64,000 nucleotides of DNA from Aselliscus stoliczkanus (Eukaryota > Chordata > Mammalia > Chiroptera > Hipposideridae): contig CM066737.1 in NCBI GenBank assembly GCA_033961575.1, positions 85,618,271 to 85,682,270 on the forward strand. Direction: 5' to 3'. Position 1 is the stretch's first letter, and every line of letters begins with the position of its first letter. Positions 54,240 to 64,000 of the stretch are shown here, piece by piece. The notes under the pieces are model-generated. The model was not told the DNA's origin. It did not search any database and saw nothing but the letters and a program-made list of their open reading frames with translations. The position numbers and the translations under genes were made by a program.

Positions 54240-54590
54240 AAGAGTGCTGTATATCTTCTGTTTGACCCCAAGATCTACTCTAGATCCTTCTCCACCATGC
54301 TCTGTGTCCCAAGGGGCTTTTCTTTATGGACGGAAATCACAGTCTCCCCAAGCCCTCAGGTTTAGAGTTGACTTCAGCCAATGAGAGATACTAGCAAGAA
54401 ACTGGAGGGCAAAAGAAGTGTGAGGGCAGAGCACTGATTTCCCGGGGCTCACCCCTGAACCTCCCTTCCACAGGCACCTGGGGATTGCCTGCTTTCCTCT
54501 ATGGGAATACACAGATCCTCAAGCAGCTCTATTGATATCCTTCCGGCCTGTGGATGGAAAGCCCATATATTCTAAATATGTCAACCTTTC
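54240..54590. other. Unassigned non-coding sequence
   Basis: No repeat or exon recognised; two 60-codon frames on opposite strands are shadows. Confidence 0.3.
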
Positions 54591-54667
54591 TAATTAATCT
54601 ATGAATTCAATGTATCTCAAACAAACAATATTTTGCAGGAATTGAGAAGCTGATATAAAAACACATA

Positions 54668-55303
54668 TGGAAGGAGAAGTGGATGGAAAAGGGGCCACAT
54701 ATTAAATCTAACAAGCTCAGGAGACTGAAAATAACCACATAGGATGGCGTGAACACAAAAGTTCCTAACTAAGGTGAGCCACAACAGGAAGTCACATCCT
54801 TGGCCTGTAGCTTCCTTGACAAAGGTCAAACTTTACCTTCAGTGGGCCTGTCTGTGGTCTGTTTGCATCTAAAATAACACCCTTACAATATCAAAGTAAT
54901 CGCTTTTTCCAGATCCCCAGGGGGCACAACCCACCACACCAGAGCAGGAATCTACAAAATCCCTCATTGTTATCTTGTTCCCCCCCAAATATTATCTCTA
55001 TGTGCTGTAAAATGTTATTAACTATACTGTACCCACCAATGTAAAAGAAGTGCCTCTCCATTTTACTTTTTATCCAATCACAGAGATTTCTCTGCTTTGA
55101 TTTCTCCTACCCCCTTAATCAATCTACAACCAATGGATTTCATGTAACCCTCCTCCTTTGATTCTAATGTATAAGTTGCAAAATGGCCATTTTCCGGAGC
55201 ATTTTCTCAATCCATTAAGACTTTGCTTCCTGACAATTGTCATCAGTTTGACTCAAATAAACTCTTACAAATTTTGTCTTAGGCTGGATGTTTTTCGTCA
55301 ACG
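54668..55303 (+). repeat. LTR (same family as 787-1409), 5'-truncated
   Basis: Begins GGAGAAGTGGATGGAAAAGG and follows the 787-1409 copy to the AAATAAACTC signal near 55255 and the T-rich end GATGTTTTTCGTCAA. It is directly joined to an L1 tail, without its own left LTR end. Confidence 0.7.
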
Positions 55304-55412
55304 GATACAACTTCAGGTGGTGAGCACACAATAAACTATAGAGATGTCATATTATCAAGTTGTACACCTGAAATTTATGTTATTAACCAATGTTACTCCA
55401 ATAAATTTAATT
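55304..55412 (+). repeat. L1 3' tail joined to the LTR
   Basis: TTCAGGTGGTGAGCACACAATA, AGTTGTACACCTGAAATTTATG, GTTACTCCAATAAATTTAATTAAAAA is the tail of the young L1 group. Confidence 0.8.
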
Positions 55413-55512
55413 AAAAATGTATATGGAAATTTAAAAGGACCATAATAGCAAGATGAACTCTTGCTATTTTGAAGAACTCTAGGAGGGATACTCTGTATAA
55501 AACATTAAGGCT

Positions 55513-55692
55513 GGGCCGGCCAAGTGGCGCGTTGGTTAAGTGCTGGTTTGGGAAGCCAGAGGCCCCAGTTCGGGTCCCACATATGAGGGCCAGGGACACT
55601 GCCCTCAAAAAAATAAATAAATAAAAAATAAAAAATAAAAATAAAAAAGTCTGTTAGAATAAGGAAATTAAAACAAAAAACAAAAAACAAAA
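55513..55692 (+). repeat. SINE type A with a likely 3' transduction
   Basis: The SINE body (GGGCCGGCCAAGTGGCGCG... CAGGGACACTGCCCTC, ending near 55613) is followed by an A/T-rich tail. Then comes a non-SINE segment GTCTGTTAGAATAAGGAAAT (55649-55668), then a second A-rich tail. The target-site duplication AAAACATTAAGGCT lies at 55499-55512 and beyond the second tail at 55693-55708. The extra segment thus moved with the SINE. Confidence 0.75.
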
Positions 55693-55709
55693 AAAACACA
55701 TTAAGGCTT

Positions 55710-55930
55710 ATTAAAAGAATATAATCATTTTAAAATGCGACATTGACAGTAATTTAGGGATAATCAATATAACAATGGCAAAAAATTGAGTTTATAAAGT
55801 ATGTTAATATGCATATGTACATATGCATACACATCAAGAACTTGGTATAAGACAGATTACATTACAAATTCATGTGGGAGAGAATGTGCTATTCAGTTCT
55901 ACAAAGGACACTGTTATATCTGGCTATTCA
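55710..55930. other. Unassigned non-coding sequence
   Basis: Nothing recognised. Confidence 0.3.
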
Positions 55931-55950
55931 TATGGAAAAACTTTTTTTTT

Positions 55951-56039
55951 TAAAGGGCACTGGCCCTCTTATGTAGGACCGAACGGGGGCCGCTGGTTTC
56001 CCAAACCAGCACTTAACCACCGCGCCACTAAGCCGGCCC
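55951..56039 (-). repeat. SINE type A
   Basis: Complement: GGGCACTGGCCCTCTTATG, CCGAACGGGGGCCGCTGG, CCACTAAGCCGGCCC. The tail part is missing TGTCACTG. Flanks TGGAAAAACTTTTTTTTT on both sides are its target-site duplication. Confidence 0.88.
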
Positions 56040-56131
56040 TGGAAAAACTTTTTTTTTTCACTGCATACACTACCAAATCACATATGAATTGAAACCTGAT
56101 GAGAAAAACTAGAATATAAAAATATTTTTTA

Positions 56132-56235
56132 GGGCCGGCCGAGTGGAGCGGTGGTTAAGCGCTGGCTTGGGAAGCCAGCAGCCCCAGTTCGGGTCCCTCG
56201 TATGAGGGCCAATGACACTGCCCTCAAAAAAAAAA
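56132..56235 (+). repeat. SINE type A
   Basis: GGGCCGGCCGAGTGGAGCGG, GGCCCCAGTTCGGGTCCC..., CAATGACACTGCCCTC and A/T run. Target-site duplication unclear because both flanks are A/T runs. Confidence 0.88.
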
Positions 56236-56324
56236 TTTTTTTTTAAATACATAGGAAATATGTTAATGACATTAGGGTACTACAGGAGACGACAAAAAAG
56301 ACCAAAATAAAAAAAGAAATTGAG

Positions 56325-56430
56325 GGGCCGGCCGAGTGGCGCAGTGGTAAAGCGCTGGCTTCGGTTCAGGTCCCACATACGAGGGCCAGTGACACTGCCC
56401 TAAAAACAAAACAAAACAAAACAAAAAAAC
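56325..56430 (+). repeat. SINE type A with an internal deletion
   Basis: GGGCCGGCCGAGTGGCGCAG, then CGCTGGCTTCGGTTCAGGTCC with about 17 bases missing between the anticodon arm and the B box, GGGCCAGTGACACTGCCC and an AAAAC-type tail. Flanks AAGAAATTGAG and AAGGAATTGAG are its target-site duplication. Confidence 0.88.
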
Positions 56431-56653
56431 AAGGAATTGAGAAGGAAAAAAATTATAAAGTTTTTTTAGCAAAATTAAAATCTTCCTCCAAAAGATGTCA
56501 TAATTAAAGTTAAAATATGAGCCGTAGTGTGAGGAAAGAATGCTTGGAGTGATTCTAATTCTAATGGACTCAGTATTAGTACACAAAATAAAGATATAGA
56601 TGTAGATGTGCATAGAGATATATAGATATAGATAGTGTATGCAGCATGCACTC

Positions 56654-56689
<36 letters not shown>

Positions 56690-58760
56690 CAGAAGAAACA
56701 TCCTAAATGGCTAATGACATAAAAAAGATATTCTACTTCCCTACCATCCAGAAAAAATAATAAGAAAACTTTGATATCATTGTGTATCCATTTGATCCAC
56801 AGCTACTTAAAATGTCTGGTATTACCAAGTGTTGGCAGGAAAATTCACTAACAGAAACTTAATGTACACTGTTGGTGGGAAAGTAAAATGGTTGTTTTAT
56901 AAAATCTATAGTCTAAATTCAGGGAAGATCTCCTTTCCCCTTCTGAATCATAAATTAAATATTAGCTTATTAGGCAGTGAACACAAGTTTTATAATTCCA
57001 AGATATAGAGATCAGAAAGCTTTATAAATGTATTTCCTGATTTGTTTGCTACTCAAGATAACATTAGGTAGTATTCTGGTCTTACTTCCCTTGATGAGTG
57101 AGGTTCCATTCCCTCAGTAATTTTATACTTGTGAGTATGAGTAGTAGAGTTGTTTATACTTCACTTTTAAAATCAAATCACCTAATATTTACAATCAGGT
57201 GATATTTATTTATAACCACCTCATATTTATAATGTGGAAAAAAAACCCATTAATCATTGTGGACACATAATTTAGAATAATAACGCATAAGTCAAAATGG
57301 AATATAATTAGGTCCTAAAACAAAATAAGTACTTAAACCTGCTTTCTATCTACAGAATTATTCTGCCTGTCAACACTAATATGAGTGTAGTAATTTTATA
57401 AGCCTGGTTGAAAAAACCAATCTGAATTTAAAAGAAATTTCCATTACTTTACTTTTAGCTCCAGAATGTAGTACATAAAGTGGTAATATTCACTTGTCAA
57501 AGATACCATTTCCCATTTTCAGTTCTATTCTAATTCCATTCTAAAAATCATTCTTTGTGTGTGATACCATACTTAGCAGGACTTCTAGACACGCAGCCTC
57601 TGACATTAATGGAAGTAAAAGATCTCAAACTTGACAAAGGAGGAAGCTCTCTCTGGCACAGAAGGCATTCCCAAAATTACAAGACTCCTCTATAAATAGC
57701 ATTATTTAAATAATCCTTTTAATAAATGTCAATATCTAGTACTCCAGGTAATATTTTCACTACTTTTATTTCCCTAGTCCCAGCAACAAATTACAGAAAG
57801 GCAATAAAATCAATGAAACCCTCTGTATTCCACTTATCCAGCTTGAGCAAATTTTCAAGATAATAAGAGGTTTTCAGATGTATTCTGAGATGTCAAATTG
57901 TTTTGAAAGGCTTTTGAAAAGTTCAAACAGAACAGATGAAGATGGAGTAAAAATGTAAAATCACCCTTTCTTTCTTTGCTGTAACAACTCAGTATTTCAG
58001 TCAAAACGTTTACTGTAACCATCTTTGGATGAGCATCATCAAAACAACCTATGCATCACCAAGCATACTGTTAGTGATTTTTAGTGAACTGGAATTGATG
58101 GATCAATGCACACACATTTAAAACTTTAGGACATTTTGCCAATATCCCCCGCAGGGTTTATACCAAGATATACTCAAATCAAGTGTATGAGAATCTGCAT
58201 ATGCTAGCCCCTTTGCCTGCACTGTCAATCTTGAAAAACTCTTTACTGTGTGACAGGCAAACGTGAATATGCAACCTGTGATGTTGAACATCTTTCCAGG
58301 GATGTACCAGCTCTTTGAAAACTTCTACTGATTGCTTCCTGATCATATTCTGCAACTGATTGTCTATTGTTTTTCCTTATGGAATTGAATTGAATTGTAC
58401 TATTTTCTATATATAGTGTAATTCAAAAATGTCTCAATATTATGAATGTTTATCTTTTGTTGAATATAATGAAATTTAACTTTTTTTCCTTATGTCTTTG
58501 AGATTTGGAGGGTCACTTAAGAAATCGAATTCAAGGATAGTAAAAATATTCTCTGACATTTCATCTAATCATAATAAAAATTATTTAAGCCTTGTATCCA
58601 CCTAAAATGTACGTATTGTCATATATGGGATGGGGTAGATAATTAACATTTTCTTTCCAAGAGTATGGCCAAATTGTTACAACATCATCAGATATCCCAT
58701 ACTTTTGCTCACTGGACATAAACTAGCACCTTAACTGTATTGTCTTTTAATAAACCTGGT
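56431..58760. other. Unassigned non-coding sequence
   Basis: The longest stretch without a recognised feature (about 2.3 kb, apart from the GT array). The region 56780-56900 (ACCAAGTGTTGGCAGG..., CACTGTTGGTGGGAAAG) resembles the L1 ORF2 C-terminal region and may be a very old L1 piece. No frame above 60 codons occurs. Confidence 0.4.
56640..56690. repeat. (TG)n microsatellite
   Basis: About 16 GT units at 56656-56688. Confidence 0.93.
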
Positions 58761-58761
58761 T

Positions 58762-59320
58762 GTTCACAAAGTGTAAAGGAATTCATGAAGCACAGAAAAG
58801 TGAAAAGATGAGAAGTTTTATTAAAGTCAAGAGGTAGAAAACTAATGGCAGCGTCTCAGGGAGATGGCTGCCCAATACTCAAGAGTCTAGGCTATGTTTT
58901 TCTCATATAGAAATGGGTAAGTAAATTTTCTTACAGCAGGAGATGTGACATCCCTCTGAAGTCATTTGATTGACATGTTGGTTATATAACCAGTTTTTTT
59001 CTGGGCTTGCTCTTACCCAGAATGCATACAGAAAAACACGCAGTGTGTGTGTGGGGGGACACAAGCCTTTATATTCATTCCATTCTAATTGCATTATAAT
59101 TACGCTATAGAGTTCAACTAATGGACAGTTTTGGGCAGTCTTATCTACGTGCAAAGAACTAGTTAAAACCAGTCGGGTCTTATCTCCCCTTTCTAGAGGA
59201 GTTTAGACATCTTAGAAAGATTTCTAGGGGATGAGCCTGAGCAGTTCCTGGGGAGGGGATGCAGACCTGGGCAAGTCCCTCTTTAGGGTCACTTTTATAA
59301 ACCCCTTTTTGCCTCATCAT
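58762..59320 (-). repeat. Probable solo LTR (minus strand)
   Basis: The left edge TGTTCACAAAGTG is the complement of a CA end. In the minus orientation it then has a U5-like T-rich stretch and AATAAAACTTCTCATC (polyadenylation signal) preceded by a CTGCCATTAGTTTTCTACC block. Upstream lie TATAAAGG at about 59070 and pyrimidine-rich sequence. Length of roughly 560 bp suits an LTR. The outer right edge is uncertain. Confidence 0.55.
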
Positions 59321-59349
59321 TAACCATTTATTAAAAATTATCTATCTAT

Positions 59350-59453
59350 GGGCCGGCCGAGAGGCGCAGTGGTTAAGCGCTGACTTGGGACGCCAGCGGC
59401 CCTGGTTCAGATCCCACATATGAGGGCCAGTGATACTGCCCTCAAAAAAAAAA
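59350..59453 (+). repeat. SINE type A
   Basis: GGGCCGGCCGAGAGGCGCAG, GGCCCTGGTTCAGATCCCAC, GGGCCAGTGATACTGCCC and A run. Flanks AATTATCTATCTAT and AAGTTATCTATCTAC are its target-site duplication. Confidence 0.9.
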
Positions 59454-59908
59454 GTTATCTATCTACATATACACATGTAGATATATATACACATATATGA
59501 GTTTGTGTCTGGATTTTCGACTGTTTCATCACTATTGTTTATACATTTAGTACTATCACATTGTTTTAATAATGTTTCTTTATAGTATCTTTATACATAG
59601 TTGAGAAATCATTGCTTTTTCAATTAGAAATATACAATGTATATTGGATTAGCTTTATATAGTCTTCAAGATAATTTGAGAATCCTATCAAGTTTATACA
59701 ATATTCTTTTATTAAAATTGCATGTTTTACACTGACTCAATGGTTTCATTTCCATTCCTCCTTAAGAATCATTATATTTGCAGCACATTTAAGCCAAGGA
59801 ACTTGAATTTTGCCATCGTTTTGACAGTGGGGTAAGCTTACTTTCAGAAGGTCTCCGTTATAAAGCTATCTTTTCTTTGGTTTTTTGTTTGTTTGTTTGT
59901 TTGTTTTT

Positions 59909-60000
59909 AGGGCAGTGTCACTGGCCCTCATATGTGGGACCGAACCGGGGCCGCTGGCTTCCCAAGCCAGCGCTTAACCACCGCGTCACTCGGCCAGTCC
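59909..60000 (-). repeat. SINE type A
   Basis: AGGGCAGTGTCACTGGCCC, GGACCGAACCGGGGCCGCTGG, CACTCGGCCAGTCC. A GTTT array (59886-59905) precedes it and TGTTTGTTTTTAAG follows it, a target-site duplication expanded on one side. Confidence 0.88.
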
Positions 60001-60911
60001 TGTTTGTTTTTAAGTTCTTCTGTCAATAGGGCTTTAATCATATCTCCATAAAGGTTTTTCACAGCTTTTGGGTCTATTTATTTTCATGAACATCATATTT
60101 ATTATTTAGTCCCAAGTTACATTTTAAAATAATTATTGGTGACAGTATATAGGGAAAGGTGCTCTGTATATTTTTCCGGTACACAGGCACCTACATTTTT
60201 TAATAAGGGTTGTTACCATTTTTTTCATTTAACTCTTTTAGAGATCCTACATAGAAAATCATACAATCTGCAAAGGATGACAGTTTTCTCTCCTTTCTAA
60301 TATGCATGTTCCTTCTCTATTTTCCTAATTTTATTTTATTTCCATGGATTACTTATGTAATATTTAATAATAGGAGCTAACCATATTTTGTTCCTGATTT
60401 TTATGGGGAAGCATTCTTTAATGTTGAAAAAAATGTTATTTGATCAAATTTGGCAGAGTTGATTGATCAAATTAAGGAAATTTCCTTTATTCCTATTGTT
60501 TTCCAAACTGAAAAAGAATAGAGATAAGAGCTATTTTTCTAAAATGCTTTCTCAACATTTATTTCTCCCTCTTTTTGTTTCAAAATGTAGCAATGAACAT
60601 TAATGGATTTCTCAATATCGAGTAAATCTTGTATTCGAAGAATAAAATGATTTTACCTTAATATGAAGAGGATTCAGTGTGTTAGTATTTTATTTAGTAC
60701 TTTTGCCTTTATTATCATTGTGTGAGTAGTGTATAGGTCTGAATCTATATGTTTGTATTTATGTGTGTGTGGTATGTTTGACCTGTCCTTATCAATTTGT
60801 TGCCTTAGTTATGGGCAAGCCTCACAGAATGAGTGTGAAAAATGTCAGTCTCGTTTTCTATGCTCTGAAAAAATATTTATATATCACCCTCATTAAAAGA
60901 TTAGTAGGACT

Positions 60912-61022
60912 GGGCCGGCCAAGTGGCGCGGTGGTTAAGCACTGGCTTGGGAAGACAGCGGCCCCGGTTCGGGTCCCACATATGAGGGCCAGTGACACTG
61001 CCCTCAAAAAAAAAAAAAAAAA
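60912..61022 (+). repeat. SINE type A, young copy
   Basis: Nearly consensus: GGGCCGGCCAAGTGGCGCGG, GGCCCCGGTTCGGGTCCCAC, GAGGGCCAGTGACACTGCCC, 20-base A tail. The flanking TSD AAAAGATTAGTAGGACT (60895-60911 and 61023-61039) is perfect, so this insertion is recent. Confidence 0.95.
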
Positions 61023-61293
61023 AAAAGATTAGTAGGACTGACCATAACCAATGTCTTGCTTTGGTATCTATTTAGGGAAGAAACGTTACCAACTTTTCCA
61101 TTTATTGCCTGGTGGCTTATATAAACAAGTTTTCTATCACTTTAGTCTAATTTGAGTTATTTATATTTTCTCAAAAAATAAAATAATTTCTCTAAATTTT
61201 CACATACCTTCATGATGTAATAGAAGGGACTATTTTTTAAATTTTATAGGATTTTTCATCATTTGGCTAGGAGTCATTTCTCATTCTGTGTGC

Positions 61294-61318
61294 ATGCTCT
61301 CTCTCTCTCTCTCTGCCT
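61294..61318. repeat. (CT)n tract
   Basis: About ten CT units. Confidence 0.9.
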
Positions 61319-62101
61319 CATTCTCTTTCTTTTTTCATCCCCACTCTCAAAATAAACCTAATAAAACTTAATCATCTTATGGATTTTTCCAAAGAAACAA
61401 CTTTTGGTTCCCCTATCAATTTTTCCCTAATAATTCACTTATCTTCCCACTAATTTGTTTTCTTCATTTTCATTCTGTTCATATATTTTTATATACTTGA
61501 AGTCTATTTTAACATGCACTTAAGCTATACATTTTTTTTTAGATATGTTTGAGGTTATACATTATTTTTCCTGAATTCCCCTTCAGCTTTACTCTAAAGT
61601 TTTCAAATGAAGTATTCTCATTTTAATATTGTTTATAATTTCCATTATAAATAATTTTAATCTTATTTTTATTATCAGTATTATTATTATCAACCTTTAT
61701 AAAGGATAGTTTGGAGTTTAGAGCTATCCTGTTGTATTTTCCATTTTTATTGCATTATATTGAATGTAACTTTTAGAGGTTTCTCCTTTTTTTCTTTTTT
61801 CTACTTTTTTTGAGATTGTTTTGAGTTATTGCACAGAGTTGATTTTTCCAAACATGGTTGAGATAGTTTTATTCTAAGTACTCATGTTTCTTACTCATAT
61901 TATTTAAATCATCAATATCACTGATTATTTTTGATCTACTTAACCTATCATTTTTTTACACATTGATATCCCACTAAGATGGTGGATTGGTAATTTTCTC
62001 CTTAAAATTATTATTCATCATTTTGCCTTACATATTTTAAAGACAGATTATTAGGGACTAAAAGATTCAAGACTACTGTGTTTTCTGGGACTGAAATTTT
62101 T

Positions 62102-62541
62102 TTTTTTTTAAAGATTTTATTGGGGAATTGGCGGAGGGGAACAGCGATGGGGAATCGGGGAAGGGGAACAGACAAGTTGCTGTCTTTTTGTTCTTCAGTT
62201 TAGTTGCGGAGGATGTTGCTTCACTGTTGGTATCGTCATTGCGCTCTTCCCGGATGAGGCAGATCGGTCGCTGGCCTCTGGATGTCGCTCACCGCGGCTA
62301 TTGGCAGCTCATGCTTGGCTGCCAGCTGCTCACGCTGGCTGCGGGCCACTCACTGTAGCCTATGGCAGCCCACTGCAGCAGGGGCTGCAGCCCACACCAT
62401 CACCGGGGCTCGCACAGCCCAGCTCCAGGTGGAGCTGTTGTTAGCTGTAGAGGGCAGTGTCACTGGCCCTCATGTGGGATCCGAACCGGGGCCGCTGGCA
62501 TCCCAAAACCAGCGCCTAACCAATGCGCCACTCGGCCGGCC
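62102..62541 (-). repeat. SINE type B (long, tripartite)
   Basis: Complement of the type B element: TTTTATTGGGGAATTGGCGG, CCCACTGCAGCAGGGGCTGC, CCAGCTCCAGGTGGAGCTG, head ending CGCCACTCGGCCGGCC. Flanks CTGAAATTTTT (62091-62101 and 62542-62552) are its target-site duplication. Three overlapping frames of 66-87 codons are the SINE. Confidence 0.9.
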
Positions 62542-62960
62542 CTGAAATTTTTATCAATATGAAATAAACAGTTATGCCCATTTAATCCATTCACCATGAG
62601 TTCTACATTATCTGAGATCAATATTGCACTATCCATTTTTCTTTTGAAAGCAATAGTAAATATCTTGTGATTCTTTTATATTTATCAATTTTAATCTATT
62701 CTGTTTTAAGCTCTTTATGTTGAAAGTATTGTATCTTATTTTCTTCTAGTAATTATTTATTATTCTTTTGTACTCCAGTTTGTTTCATTATCTTAAATTA
62801 ACTTATTTTGATTTTAAATTATGTGAAAAATTAACATGAAATTATACAACATATTACCATTTACCCACTAATTAGATTTAATAGATATTAACATTTTTTT
62901 CATTTTCTATGCCATTACTTTGAATGAATATTTAAACTTCCATTGTACTACTAACATCAA

Positions 62961-63610
62961 GATAAAATCAATAGCTATCTTTTCCTTCTGAAAATCACAG
63001 TGGTCATGGTATACTACCACTCCTTTAATTTCCCCAGCAAGTTTCATTATTTTTCATAAAAGAGTTTTTTCTCCTGATTGCCATTTTTTAACATTTATGC
63101 ACCAGTAATTGTTTAATTAACATTTCATTACTGCTGTAGATCACACTACTATGTCTTGTTTCACATATTTTTGTTCTTTTGTCAAATGTTTATATGATTT
63201 GGGTAATTCTTACAGATAAGGTGTACAGGTATTAACATTTTTGAATATTTATCTGATGAAAAATGCCATTGTTTTGCTTAATTAGTTTGGTAGAGAATAA
63301 GAGGTGCCAAATCATTTTATCTCAAAATTTGAAGCCAGGTAATTGTTTTCTTGCATCTATTGTTAATGATGATAAAATTTGATGCCAAATGAATTTCCAC
63401 AATTTTATAGTAAAGCTTTTTCTTGATTCCCCTCCCATGCTTTTAGAATTTATCTTTGTTTCTTGAAGTTCTAAAATTTTGCTAGATTATGCCACTAGTA
63501 CTGGGTCTTTTTATATTCACCCTAATTTGATTGACTCTAAACTCTGGAGTTTATTTCGATATATTCTTAAAGTCCAAGGCTGACACTCCATGTCTATTTA
63601 CTTTTTGGGG
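62961..63610. other. Unassigned sequence, possibly old L1
   Basis: T-rich and L1-like in composition, without firm motifs. Confidence 0.3.
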
Positions 63611-63632
63611 ATATATATATATATATATATAT
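63611..63632. repeat. (AT)n microsatellite
   Basis: Eleven AT units directly at the insertion point of the next SINE. Confidence 0.95.
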
Positions 63633-63739
63633 TTTTTTTTTTTTTAAGGGCAATGTCACTTGCCCTCATATGTGGGATCCGAACCAGGGCTGCTGGCTTC
63701 CCAAGCCAGCGCTTAACCACCGCTTCACTCAGCTGGCCC
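63633..63739 (-). repeat. SINE type A
   Basis: T run, AAGGGCAATGTCACTTGCCC, GGGATCCGAACCAGGGCTGC, CACTCAGCTGGCCC. Flanked by AT-rich sequence, with TATATACATATATTTTTAT on the right matching the AT tract on the left. Confidence 0.9.
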
Positions 63740-64000
63740 TATATACATATATTTTTATGCTTCCTTTTTGTTCATGTTATCAGTGATTTGCTTTTACCTT
63801 CATATTCCTAACTCTTCTTTTCAGCTGAATCAATTCTATTGATCATATTTTTAAACTTATCATATACATGCTCATATATATTTTATGAGAATCCTTTTAT
63901 TTTTGTTCATTTTTGATTGCAGCTTATTTTGTAACCATTTAATACCTTAGAATCTCTCTGAAAGTAATAATTGGCAGCTTGGAATTGCCATTCAAATTCT
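63740..64000. other. Unassigned non-coding sequence
   Basis: Under 300 bases, AT-rich, nothing recognised. Confidence 0.3.

Larger units (their letters stand above)
54590..55480 (+). mobile_element. Old L1 ORF2 piece interrupted by an LTR-L1 chimera
   Basis: 54590-54667 (TCAATGTATCTCAAACAAAC, GCAGGAATTGAGAAGCTGAT) and 55413-55480 (TTAAAAGGACCATAATAGCAAGATG) are adjacent parts of L1 ORF2. The sequence between them is an insertion whose borders are AAAAACACATATGGAA and AAAAATGTATATGGAA, a diverged target-site duplication. Confidence 0.7.
59335..62960 (-). mobile_element. Ancient L1 fragment, minus strand, carrying four young SINEs
   Basis: Between SINEs the sequence matches, in complement, L1 ORF2 from C-terminal to endonuclease: TTTAGTACTATCACATTGTTTTAATAATG near 59550, CCTCACAGAATGAGTGTGAAAAATG near 60820, ACAACTTTTGGTTCCCCTATC near 61400, CTGAGATCAATATTGCACTATCC near 62610. 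It is very diverged, and the T-rich strand has no open frames. Confidence 0.55.

Overview
The window reads as an intergenic, repeat-dominated stretch of a mammalian nuclear genome. I find no credible cellular exon, tRNA, rRNA or other functional gene. Every open reading frame is either a decayed transposon protein, a repeat read in a chance frame, or a short AT-rich shadow. The base is typical placental (L1, L2, MIR, MER5A and MLT1/MaLR LTRs). On top lies a young set of tRNA-derived SINEs that open GGGCCGGCCGAGTGG..., or end CCCCAATAAAATCTT after a CTGAGCAACAG-type head. I associate these with rhinolophoid bats (horseshoe and leaf-nosed bats and relatives). At least three Tc1/mariner DNA-transposon families fit a bat too. 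The bat call is recognition, not a database match.

Layout. 0-7 kb: an LTR, two copies of a small mariner-derived MITE (one split by a SINE), MIR relics and unassigned sequence. 7.4-10.7 kb: a 5'-truncated L1 (ORF2 from the RT domain on) split by a 457-bp SINE. 10.9-19.4 kb: a two-SINE composite sharing one target-site duplication, ancient L2/MIR-age repeats, L1 tails in both orientations, a MER5A and an LTR. 19.7-23.1 kb: an L1 tail followed head-to-tail by an L1 with a 5' UTR, a broken ORF1, the ORF2 endonuclease region and then directly a 3' UTR. 24-35 kb: MLT1 LTRs, a long SINE, L1 3' ends and microsatellites. 35.4-41.1 kb: a very old L1, recognisable from 5' UTR to 3' UTR and carrying at least six nested insertions. 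41.2-45.5 kb: two inverted copies of one internally deleted mariner. 46-56.5 kb: SINEs, L1 tails, MIRs, LTRs, an LTR-L1 chimera and a dense SINE cluster. 58.7-64 kb: a minus-strand LTR, then an ancient minus-strand L1 hit by several young SINEs.

How the parts relate. Nothing here forms an operon or pathway. The interest is in how elements parasitise and recombine with each other. SINEs (probably mobilised by L1, since they have A-rich tails and 7-17 bp target-site duplications) sit inside L1s, MITEs and each other's tails. One SINE family looks assembled from the head of a second and the tail of a third. A mariner MITE sits inside a SINE, with the empty site readable from sister copies, and another SINE copy carries a possible excision scar at the same base. 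All family names were assigned by eye.
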